Shown: positions 47,762 to 57,959 of the stretch, in pieces
Numbering within the stretch: the first letter of the stretch is position 1
Layout of the letters: every line of letters starts with the position of its first letter
Assembly: GCA_021018815.1 (NCBI GenBank)
Contig: JAITYX010000008.1
Coordinates: 10,848,001 to 10,912,000 of the forward strand
DNA: 64,000 nt
Direction of reading: 5' to 3'
Origin: Talinum fruticosum
Taxonomy: Eukaryota; Streptophyta; Magnoliopsida; Caryophyllales; Talinaceae
Translations under genes and position numbers: made by a program
The notes under the pieces: model-generated
The model's input: only the letters and a program-made list of their open reading frames with translations
What the model was told of the DNA's origin: nothing
Database searches by the model: none

Positions 47762-48660
47762 GTTGATTGTTGACAAATGCAAAAGAGCCAGCAAATAGAA
47801 AAGCCAAGAAGAGAGATTCTTGTTGTCTGCTTAACAAAACAAAATGGGGAAGAAAATGCAAACAGAGAAGAAATTTTTCTGTGCTCATATAACAAATAAA
47901 AGGGGCTCAGTTTGGTTTGGTTTGCACCTGCTAATAAGGATTAGTAAGCTTATTCTTCACCTCAACTTCAAGTATTACTACTATTATCTCAGAAATACGA
48001 GCACGTCACATCAGAATGATTAGGCATCACCACCTTATTTCTTTCACATATTCAAGAATTTGGTTGAAGTTAGTCTTCCTCCCCAATGTGTCCCTCCATG
48101 CCGCACCCATGCAAAACCGGGTACTACCAGCCTCTTTTGCCTGCCAGTCATGAAAAGTGACTGTTGATATCAGGAGGATACAGCAGACAACAGTATAAAC
48201 AGATCCTTCAACTCAGCTCAGAATGTATCAAGACATTGTAGATAGATACATAATGAAAATATTTGCACTTTCACATGTTTCAAATAGAGAAAATAACATA
48301 GAAATATATGACTTCCAAATATTTTTTCCTTTGCCCATGTTATACAGTACATTGTAACCATGTATCTTTGCCATCACTGATCTAACGCTTCATTACATAA
48401 GTGAATAGTTTATGATAAGAAAAGACTACACAATGCCAAATTTGTTTGAGATACAGCTGAAAGGGGGAAAAACAAAACAAAAGAATAAGATCAGGATCAA
48501 CTATTCGATCCAAATTCTTAGTCTTGCAAGGGTAAGAAGTCCCTTCTCTTTTCATAAACCAACGTCAGTGTAGACAACTCTGTTAGCCTCCAAAATCAAA
48601 TTGCCATCATCATCTCCAGATTTTAGATGGACTTGTTCATAAACAAACATATGTCCTTGC
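47762..48660 (-). repeat. Direct repeat, copy 1 (biotin synthase intron-exon segment)
   Basis: About 900 bp that closely matches 49568-50407 in the same orientation. It includes one biotin synthase exon (48034-48140) with its splice sites and parts of both flanking introns. Confidence 0.85.
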
Positions 48661-50720
48661 ATGCCTAATGTGCAGCAGACTTCCATGCCCATTTCCCTAT
48701 CATCAAAGAATGTTCACAAGAGCAATTTTTGCTTCAAGGAAGCATCTCCTACGCAATCTTACGCCCAAGTCCCCCCAAGATAACTGGAATTCAACAATTA
48801 CCTCCATTCTACACAAATCTTGCATTTTTACAAAGCACAAGCAATCTCAGATTAATACACCATACAGAAAAAGTTTGGCTAGCTTACGTAAAAATCTCTC
48901 ATACTGACGATATCTAATTTCCATACAATTAGAAAATGTTGTCTCACAAATATGTTTCAGGCATAAATAGTGAAATATAGCCTACACATCTTCGATGAAG
49001 ATAATGGATTCTGATCGGCTTTCCTGATCTGAAATAGATTTCCATTGGCTTCAAGTAATGATTTCAATGCGACTATGAAAGAACAAAAATAAACTGTTTT
49101 CTCAAAAAGTTAATCAATCCTTCTCTCCTTGTTACACATATGATTCTCTTCTCTTCAGCACTTGAATACCAACCTTTTCTTTTCTTTTTTTCTTTGTTCT
49201 TTTTCCAAGGAGGGGGTGTTCCATAAGTTATCCAACTCAGTTAAAAGTTCAGAATTTCCATAGGATTAGAATCTAGATACTTTTTGTGATAAAAAAAATG
49301 TAGATACATTTTTGCTCTCACTCCACATAGCCGAACCCACTTGATGCTACAAGCACAACTGGTTAGGCTTAGTTTAGTTAACATTGCCTCTCTTGTTGTC
49401 ATGGCCTAGAAAGAAGCGTGCACCAGCAGTAAATAACAACATGGGAGATCAAACAATATGCGTTGATCCTGTGCTACTCATCTCAAATGGCAAAAATCGC
49501 ATCAGAACAGATAAAGTTAATGCCAAGTGTGCAAGGAAGGAATTTCTGCAGTTGTGCAACAGTCAAGTTGATTGTTGACAAATGCAAAAGAGACAGCAAA
49601 TACAAAAGAGCCATCCAAGGAGAGAGATTCTTGTTGTCCTGCAGTAACAAAAAAAATGGGGAAGAAAATGCAAACAGAGAGGAAATTCTTCAGTGCTCAT
49701 ATAAGAAATAAAAAGGGGTCACTTTGGTTTGGTTTGGTTTGCACCTGCTCACAAGGATTAGTAAGCTTACTCTTCACCTCAACCTCAAGTATTACTACTA
49801 TTATCTCAGAAATATGAGCACGTCACATCAGAATGATTAAGCATCATCACCTTATTTCTTTCACATATTCAAGAATTTGGTTGAAGTCAGTCTTCCTCCC
49901 CAATGTGTCCCTCGATGCCGCACCCATGCAAAACTGGGTACTACCAGCCTCTTTTGCCTGCCAATCATGAAAAGTGACTGTTGATATCAGGAGGATAAAG
50001 CAGACGAAAGTATAAAAAATCCTTCAACTCAGCTCAGAATGTATCAAGACATTGTAGATACTAGATACATATGGAAAATATTTGCACTTTCACTTGTTTC
50101 AAAAGAGAAAATAACATAGAAATATATGACTTCCAATTTTTTTTCTTTGGCCATGTTATGCAGTACATTGCAACCAGGTATCTTTGCCATCACTGATCTA
50201 ATGCTTCGTCACATGAGAGTGTCGTTTATGATAAGAAAAGAATTCGCAAAGCCAAATTTGTTTGAGATACTGATAAAAGGGAAAAGAAAAAACAAAATAA
50301 AAGAATAAGGTCAGGATTGACAACTCTGTTAGCCTCCAAAATCAAATTACCATCATCATCTCCAGAATTTAGATGGACTTGTTCATAACACAAAACATAT
50401 GCCCTTGCAGAAACAGAAAAACAGTTGCCCAAATAAAAATACTGAACATGTCAATACATTCTACATTATAGTCTATCTACACTCATGTAACCTCGATTTA
50501 ACATAAATTCTAGGTCACCTGACATTGAACAATGAAGACATGTGATGGCCCTCAGTGGAGTATTTGTTCAAATGTTAGTTATGAGTATCCAGTAAACAGA
50601 CATTGGCTCACAAATCTTACCTTCTCGGCTGCCTCTATGACTGAATCTTTATTCATCAATCTTTGAGCCTTCACACCGGTGCCATATCAAGGATATTGCG
50701 CCCAATAAGCACAAATAAAA
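48034..50720 (-). pseudogene. BIO2: Biotin synthase (BIO2) pseudogene, rearranged
   Basis: Biotin synthase is the radical-SAM enzyme that inserts sulfur into dethiobiotin. On the minus strand: an exon at 50621-50686 reads YGTGVKAQRLMNKDSVIEAA; then an exon at 49851-49957 reads AKEAGSTQFCMGAASRDTLG; then a truncated exon at about 48655-48695 (MGMEVCCTLGM); then a second copy of the AKEAGST exon at 48034-48140 (AKEAGSTRFCMGAAWRDTLG). Splice sites of the duplicated exon survive. Upstream of the first exon a degenerate continuation reads CAYWAQYP-stop where the family has CSYCPQSSR. So a cluster cysteine is lost and an Arg codon is a stop. The earlier and later parts of the enzyme are absent. The duplicated exon in copy 2 also carries Arg to Gln, Trp to Ser and Asn to Asp changes. 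It cannot be functional. Confidence 0.8.
49568..50407 (-). repeat. Direct repeat, copy 2
   Basis: Second copy of the segment at 47762-48660. It lacks roughly 60 bp present in copy 1 (about 48510-48575) and differs by scattered substitutions and small indels. Confidence 0.85.
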
Positions 50721-51115
50721 CTTTTGCAAATTTAAAGACAATTGGACCTGTAAATATATAGAAAGTTCAATTACCAATTAGTTGTACTCCATTCTATATT
50801 TCGAAAATTTGCTAGAATGTTTTATACTCCAAACTGCTGATTAAACAGGAGACAGAGAGAGAGAAATAGAGTAAATGAATAATGATCCAACAGATCAAAA
50901 AACAATATTCACATCCTCATCCAAAAAGACAATCACAAAGTATTTAATCAAGTGTCACAACAACACTACAAAACCCGATCATTACTTTCATCACTCATCA
51001 AATTCCTTCCGGCATTCTACGAATTTACAAAGTATTTGCATGATTACAATCTGACAAAAGAATTAAAAAAACTAAACAATTTTGGAGGAATTAAAATCAG
51101 AAAAACTCGAACAAA
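50721..51115. other. Intergenic
   Basis: AT-rich spacer with no gene seen. The right part is the 3' flank of the B3 gene. Confidence 0.4.
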
Positions 51116-51854
51116 CTAAGCTCCTCTTTTCCGTTTGACACCCCATATCAACCGTAAAGGGCTCCGTTCTTCAACTTTTGTGTTTTTCTTGGTGTGAAAT
51201 TCTGCTGAAAGCTTCACCAATGCAAAGCTAAGTCTGCCCTGAATTCTAAAAGTCCATACTTGAAAATCATCTTCCTCCTTCAACTTGTTGTCAACCACAA
51301 TCTGATTCCAGTTGTTGACAAGCACAAAATTCGCAGACTTGCCAAGATGCCATCTCTTAAAAGTCAGCTCTTTCTCCTTCAACCCCGGGTCAACCACTCT
51401 TACCCTTATACCCACCACCCTGTTCTTCTCATCTCGAACTTTCAGCAATTCTCTCTCCTCTTCAGTCAGGGAAAGCCATTTACCGCACTCCCTTTCGGGC
51501 ATTGTTAACCTGTTTTGGTCTTTATGAACATCGGACATGAACAATTTCTTGTGTATTACCAAAACCGGGTCTGTTCCCCCATTGAAAGGATGATATCTTT
51601 GAATTCCTGAGGAAGTGCAGGGTTCGAAGGGGCTCCGTTTCTCTTCCCAAGTTTGATCGCGTTTTCCTTGACGGTTCCCCCGTTGAAAGGATGATATCTT
51701 TGAATTCCTGAGGAAGTGCAGGGTTCGAAGGGGCTCCGTTTCTCTTCTCAAGTTTGATGGTGTTTTCTTCAACTCCAACCATGGCAATTGGAATCTCGGG
51801 TTTTGGCTCAATCTTTTCAAATTTAGGCAGAGGTGAAGGGAATTGTTCAGCCAT
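51116..51854 (-). CDS. B3-domain DNA-binding protein (DUF313, At2g31420-like)
   Basis: Plant B3 domains bind DNA; this subfamily belongs to the REM/DUF313 group. From MAEQFPSPLPKFEK at 51854 the frame runs through a 34-codon tandem repeat (GAPSNPALPQEFKDIILS appears twice) into a B3 domain. The domain contains LFMSDVHKDQNRLTMP, LTEEERELLKV, LTFKRWHLGKSANFVLVNNW and VWTFRIQGRLSFALVKL. The protein ends KRKRGA. Two G runs (C runs on the plus strand, 51576-51580 and 51677-51681), one at the end of each repeat unit, are one base short. Adding one base to each gives 741 nt and 246 residues in a single frame. As deposited, an alternative upstream frame starting at 51892 happens to stay open into the B3 domain but looks like shadow sequence. 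The DNA target is unknown. Confidence 0.8.
51581..51782. repeat. 101-bp tandem repeat (102 bp if corrected) in the B3 gene
   Basis: The unit starting TTGAAAGGATGATATC at 51582 recurs at 51683, with spacing of 101 bp. The first about 70 bp of the copies are nearly identical and the rest is diverged. In the coding strand it gives a repeated block containing NGAPSNPALPQEF. Confidence 0.9.
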
Positions 51855-53088
51855 TGGAAACTCCAGAAGCAGGGTGGCTGGATCAAGCTCATACTTTTCA
51901 GTCGACTATTTTTTCAGCCACAATCGCCAAAAGATCCAAGCCAGATAGGGAATGGCACTTGCTTGAATCACCACCGAAACACCCCTTACTCACAAGTCTC
52001 TTTCTGATCACCATATTTAGACACACAACCAAATTTGTGTCAGAGAAACGAATTGAGAAAAAGGGGTTCAAAAGTGAATGGAGTAATTTCCAAATTCGCA
52101 GGGCACAAATCGATTGCTATTTAGTCTAAAACTTGGGTGGGAAGCAGCAAAAACGGAGGAGATGGAGGGAAATATGATGGTGTTTAAGTAGGATAACAAC
52201 AGTAATAGAAAGTGTTTTAGTTTCCTGATGAAAATTAACGGGAAGGATTATACGAAAAGAATTCAGATTAATACAAAAGATATTGCTGGGTAAGACACTA
52301 ATAGGAAGTTTCTGAGTTTCCTGATGAAAATTAATAGGAAGGTTTATACAAACAGAATTCAGATTAATACAAAAGATTTTGTTGGGTAAGAGAAAAGATT
52401 TTGCTCCAATGGCTCTGTTGAACCACGCGTTATTGCCAATTTGCGCGGGAACAAATCAATGGGCCATTGCCAATAAAATAAAATTTAAAAATTTTAATTA
52501 GATGAAAAATAGAATTTTAGTATACTTTTAATTTTTTTCTTGTTATTACAGATAGAATTTTTGTTTTCAGAAATACTATTAGAGTTTTTAAAAAATATTG
52601 AAAAGAATCAACAACACCAAGGTATGCAATAACCGCAATTTAAAAAATACTGAAAATATTGAAAAAATACAATTTAAAAATTATACGAAAAAATCCCCCA
52701 AAAATTTGTATATATTTTCATATGAGTATGCAATGACCGAAACTCATAAAAATACGTATCTCTTAGGATATAATTCGGCTCTTTCTTGCCCAACATTTTA
52801 GACCCTTTTCCACTTTTTGGAATAACCATTATAAATAATAAATTAACTAAATAAAATTTAATTTTTTACTAACATAATGTGACGTAACTTAATTAAAAAT
52901 AGGGTTTTAGTATATTTTTATTAGTATAAATAGAGTTTTTATTTTCAGAAATACTACTAGAGTTTTAAAAAAGAACACACAATATCTTTGAAGGCAAAAC
53001 TCCTTTTTTCTTCTTTCTGAATAAGCGATGGTCATAGAATTGTAAAAGAAATTATAATTAATCGAAATCATTAGCAACTCAAGAATAC
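51855..53088. other. B3 upstream region with duplicated modules
   Basis: The segment at about 52075-52400 is repeated, diverged, at about 53295-53560 (shared phrases GAATGGAGT, GTAGGATAACAACA, GATGAAAATTAA, AGGAAGG.TTATAC, TTGTTGGGTAAGAG). A second module (AATAGAGTTTT...GTATA...TTGAAAAGAATCAACA) occurs near 52500, 52895 and 53795. No coding frame is evident. Confidence 0.6.
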
Positions 53089-53255
53089 CTGGGAAATTCA
53101 GAGGTGGGTTCGTTATGGATTGTGGCTGGAATTGGGTAGTGCTGAACAGAGACAATGCTATCCTCTGTCACTCCAGATGCAGTAGCAGAGCCCTGGAAGT
53201 TGACAGTTGAACCATTCCCGGATGAAAAAGGGTTTTTCAGCTGATGGGTAATCAT
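53089..53255 (-). CDS. Candidate first coding exon of an unidentified gene
   Basis: On the minus strand an ATG at 53255 opens a 55-codon frame (MITHQLKNPFSSGNGSTVNF, later GVTEDSIVSVQHYPIP) that ends exactly at a splice donor, CCCAG|GTATTC. The composition is protein-like and the segment is GC-richer than its flanks. I could not find a following exon before the duplicated AT-rich sequence, so this may be an orphaned exon or a fragment. The family is not recognised. Confidence 0.35.
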
Positions 53256-55389
53256 CTTCTTCCAATCACCAAATTTCTTTCAGAGGAATGAAAAAGAGTG
53301 AATGGAGTTATATCCAATTTCGCAGGGGGTGGGGCATAAATAGATTGCTGTGTATTCTAAAACTTAGGGCAGCAAGCAGCAAAAGGGAAGAGATAGAGAG
53401 AGAGTTGAAGTAGGATAACAACACTAATAGGAATATTTTAATTTTCCCCATGAAAATTAATAGGAAGGTTTATACGAACAGGATTCAGAAAGATGAAAAT
53501 TAATAGGAAGGTTTATACAAATAGAATTCAGAAAGATTTTGTTGGGTAAGAGAGAGACAGAGAGAGAGAGAGAGTAGAGGTTGGGGTAAGAGAGAGTTTT
53601 GGCCCCAACGGCTCTTTTCAACCACCGCCATTGGCATTTGCCCGGGAACAAATCAGTGGGCTATTGGGCCTTCTTTATTTGGGCTCTTCCTTGGCCCACA
53701 TTTTCGCCCTTTCTCACTTTTTGGAACAACCATTATAAATAATAAAATAATAAATAAAATTTAATTTTTACTAATATAATATGGCATAATAATTAGATGA
53801 AAAATAGAGTTTTGGTATACTTCAAGTACTTTTTTTGTTATTACAAATAGAGTTTTAAAAACAATATTGAAAAGAATCAACAATATCTTTGAAGACAAAA
53901 GCTCCTTTTTTTTTTTAAAGACCAAGGTCAAAGAATTGTAAAAGAATTTATACTTAAGGTCTATTCAAAATAGTTTTTAAAATTAATTGTTATTTTTATT
54001 ATAGTTGAAATAAGTTAAAAAGATTAATTGTTATAGTTATTATGAGTTAAAATAAGTTGTTAATATATTTATTATAGCTATTATGAGTTATTACGAGCTA
54101 TTGTAAAATTTTTAATATACCGTTAGTTATATTAATCACTATATGTTTCACAATAACAAATATTTAAAGAATAGTTAAAAAAATTTACTAATCGATTTAA
54201 TTTTTACTCAGTTAGAAATTCATATATTTTGTGCGTCATTGTATTTTATTTTTATGTAAATGTTTTCTGGGAAAAAAATCAACTCATAATAATACCTATC
54301 TCAAAAAAATTAAAAATATAATTTATTAAATTTGACAAAAAGCCCAACTATTATACAATTTTAAAAATTGTACGAAAAAAAACCCCAAACAAAATTTGTA
54401 TATATTTCCATATGATAATGCAATAACCGACAATAACAATAATTATAACAATTTCATAACATATCACTTTGAATAACTTTTTCGTTTTACATATTAATCA
54501 CTTTTTTTTGTCTCTCCATATTTCATTATTTTTCTTCATTTACAATGGAATATTTAGACAACTTGATCTTTCAATATAAATTTTGTTATAAATCTTGTAA
54601 TTTCTTAATATTCCCTCATAACCTTAAAGAGACTAGTACTTTGAAATATAAGGGGTTATGATTAACGGTTATAACATTTATAATAGTTAACTATTATAAC
54701 ATTTATAACAATTAAGACTGTTAAAAGTAGTTAGCGATTATAAACGCTTTTTATAAACATTAATTTCCTATGTAAAAGGCTTTTTATGTTACAAGTTGTA
54801 GTTTAAAACAGCATTTATTATTTTAATATTTAATATGAGTTATACTTTTCGTTTTAAGGGTTGAAAAACTCATGTTTCTTTGAATACATAGATGGTTTAT
54901 GGAGTATTTGTCCCATTATAATTGGTAAAATTTATTTTTTTTCCCTTTTTCATTTTTTAACCTTCTAATTAACTTTTTTTGATAAGTCTAATTAATTTTT
55001 AGAAAATAGAAATACAAGTCTTGAAAAAAGCAAATATACTATAGCTAATATGTTTTAGCTAAACACACTAAATGAAAAATGTTAGACAACTATTTAAGAA
55101 AAATAGGGGCAAATGGATCAATGGCCTTTTTTATTTATTCACAAGGTACACTAAAATTAAATAATCATGCAAATTAAAAGCATAAATTTAAACCCAAAAG
55201 CTGAAAGTTGAATTAATTAATGTCCCTAGTGAGTTGAATCTCAACACACACATCCTCCTTTAAATTAACCGTGGCGTTACCATTTTGTACAAAATATGCC
55301 ATCAGACCCAAATTCTTTGGAAACATTTCTGAACTTTCATTTCTCGAATGCGCAGGACTGATAGGGTTCAAGCAGGCAGAATGAAGGAT
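53256..55389. other. AT-rich region with duplicated modules and MITE remnants
   Basis: No gene seen. The left part repeats the B3 upstream modules. Around 54000-54130 there are irregular repeats of TTATGAGTTA/AAATAAGTTA. A 20-bp perfect palindrome is at 54679-54698. Confidence 0.5.
54460..54660. mobile_element. Degraded MITE related to the 62.3 kb family
   Basis: Interior phrases match the nested elements at 62298-62829: TTTCATT.TTT, CAATGGAATATTTAGACAACTTGAT, AAATTTTGTTATAAAT, TTCTTAATATTCCCTCATAACCTTAAA and AGTACTTTGAAAT. The left end is degraded. Confidence 0.55.
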
Positions 55390-56714
55390 CGGAATTCAAA
55401 CAGCCTGCAGAACCAAAACATCCCGCTTCAACCCCTTCAAAGCCCAAGAACTTTCAAAAATTGAGAGACAAGAAAGGTGAAAAGATTCAGCAACAATAAG
55501 CACAGAAACAGCAATCCTTTGTTTCTTTCCTGCATCTTTTGCTATGTTAGTGTGTTGCTCACACCGAAACATTTCAGGTGGTTTCTGACCATCTTCAAAG
55601 CATCCACCTGACCATGTCTGAATGGCCTGAACCTCCAAGGATGCAAGAGTTGATCCAACTGTCATAAGATGATCATCCCACATACCATACCCAAAAGGGA
55701 TGCTGAGTAGTACACATTCAGTGACTCACCTGGTGTTTTCAAGTCTAGCACTATCCAAGACCAGAGACTGTGGAGTTCATAGACATCAAAAGAGTTTAAC
55801 CGAACATATTTTGAATTCCTTTGACTGCCCAGGCTCAGAAAGGAGGCCACTAAAGCATATGATTGCAGCCTAAACTTCACGCCCCAATCAGGATCGAGTT
55901 TGCCAAGCACAGCAATTGAAAACACAAAATACCTCAAGTAGCAGTGTTCATGCAGCCCTTTGTTAAGTGCCTTGATTCTTTTGAAACATCTGGTTTAGAT
56001 ATGATCTGTCTTGATCTCCCATCATAAAAGAAACCATTTCCCACAAACTTCCCAAGTAACCAGGGTTCCAACACGTCTATCAAGAACCTCCTTATTGCGG
56101 GAATCACATCCGGGCAATTCATCTACTGCGCAATAAGGGCAATCTTGATCTGCTTGCAACCTGCTAAACGTAACTATAACAATTGGTGGTTGAAACAGGA
56201 GTCAAATCCAAATCGCCAACATCCTTCAAAAGGGCAGAGATAACTTCAGGGTGAAACTCAGATGGGATACCTCTTATTGAATGCCAAGTTATCAGAACTG
56301 GCTCAACCTTTGATCTCCACTAATCTCCAACTATGCCCACTAAGTCCCCATAAATGCTTTTGCACTTAAACTCGTCCGAAACTACAACCCAGAATTGTTC
56401 CCAGAATCTCCTCATTCTTGGGTCTCAACTCAGGAACCAAAGGCACTAGAAACAAAAAGACTTCCATATGTTTTCTCCAATTTTATCTGAGGAGATGAGT
56501 AGATCACCCAAATTTACGAAGCTGAACTTTGTGCTTTGTGAAAGAAGGATTACAAGAAGCGAGTGATTTGATGGACTTAGTTGAAAACGAGATACATGAA
56601 GGTTTGGGAACCTCAAAAGTGACATATGGGCAGCCTCTGACTAAACAGAATTGGAGACCACATTCAGGAAAGTCAACAGTAACACCAAGATCACTGGACG
56701 AGCTAATCAAATGA
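55390..56714 (-). pseudogene. GH81 endo-1,3-beta-glucanase pseudogene
   Basis: GH81 enzymes cleave beta-1,3-glucans. In order on the minus strand there are family blocks: FCLVRGCPYVTFEV (about 56640), then VLITWHSIRGIPSEF with ISALLKDVGDLDL (about 56200-56320). Next come IPAIRRFLIDVLEPWL and GNGFFYDG (56000-56110), FSIAVLGKLDPDWGVKFRLQ (55870-55930), NVYYSASLLGM (55690) and TVGSTLASLEVQAIQTW (55610-55665). They are separated by stops (for example after VGIVGD and before QVASR) and frameshifts. The start of the protein and the C-terminal catalytic part are missing. The damage is spread over all frames by substitutions and indels, so this is a true relic. Confidence 0.82.
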
Positions 56715-57959
56715 TGGCATTTTTCTGATGCGTAAAATCAGGGCTGAAACGATAAAGGGCATCAGCAAAACATGCAGAAAGGTAACAAACCGAAACAGAG
56801 GAATATGATAGCTTGATGACATACGGGTGTACGTACAATGGTTGATCGCCATTTCCGATAACAAAATTTTCGAAGAAAGAAGAGGCGGGCAGAGGAGAAG
56901 AAAGATCAGGGAGAGGAATTTAGGTGAGTCTTGTAAGACATTAGATTCTGCTTGAGAGAACAGAAATGGGATAATAGGTTGGTTTCATTTATTGCCAGTG
57001 CTGCTACAATTTTGGAGTAGGAGTTTTGAAGAATAATGATTTAGGGAGAGGAAATTGCAAATTTTATAGAGGTGTGAGGGAGCTGAAAGGAAGGGGACTT
57101 ACCGGGTAATTAAACCCAAAAAAAAAAAAAGAGGCATTGGAAATTGAAAACATGCACTTCCTGGGGCACTTCATTTTTTACTGCACCAAATACTGTCTTT
57201 AATGCGGGCTTTACCACACAAAAAACGATAAAGTAGTGGTTAGTTGCTGGAGTTATGAGAATTGAGTTCAAAATCTACCTACAAGAACATTTGAACCTCT
57301 CTTTATTACCAAAAAGCATATAAATAAACAAATGCTACCTACTAGGCTAGGTTCAAACTTCAACCTTTCTCTCCTTATTTTTTCATATTTTGAAAAAAAT
57401 TATATAATTCAGAGATAAGATTTGCAAAAACTAATCCCTCACGTCACAACATATGTAGGTGGGCTATGAGATACTGATTTGGTAAGGCCAAGGGACTATG
57501 TTCGTGAACTCCCCACTACTTAATTCAACTGTTTAAGCATCAGCTCACTTGTAAATGATGACTGCAGATCAACTAGACTTCATCATCGCCAAATCTTATA
57601 CGATAATAGGATGAATGAAAGAACTGTTGATAATCTAATCCATACATTCTTCTACTTCAAACTGGAGAGATTACAATTAGCATGAAAAGTACACCAAGAG
57701 CAGAACAGCAACAAAATCACCCAATGACGACCACCAGTTTCACCCTGACTCATTTTATGGTTGTACTGCCAAAAATATCATTTTCCTAGCTCCTTAGCTT
57801 GTACTAAACCTAGTCATTAGTTCTAAACTACCAGTGAGATAATTTTTTAACCTCAAACCTTTCTGTTAGACTGCTGAGTCAATCTACGAAAGATCATTAT
57901 TTACAATAATACTGAAGCCAACCTGGACAAAAGAGCATATCCACACCCACAAGTTATGA
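56715..57959. other. Intergenic
   Basis: The upstream flank of the GH81 relic and then the 3' flank of the INO80 subunit gene. There is a run of 14 A at 57117-57130. No gene is seen. Confidence 0.45.

Noticed and set aside
51116..51892. 258-residue frame beginning upstream of the B3 gene as the true protein
   Set aside because: Its first half reads the tandem repeat in two different frames. The MAEQ frame with two corrected G runs gives a coherent repeat and B3 domain.
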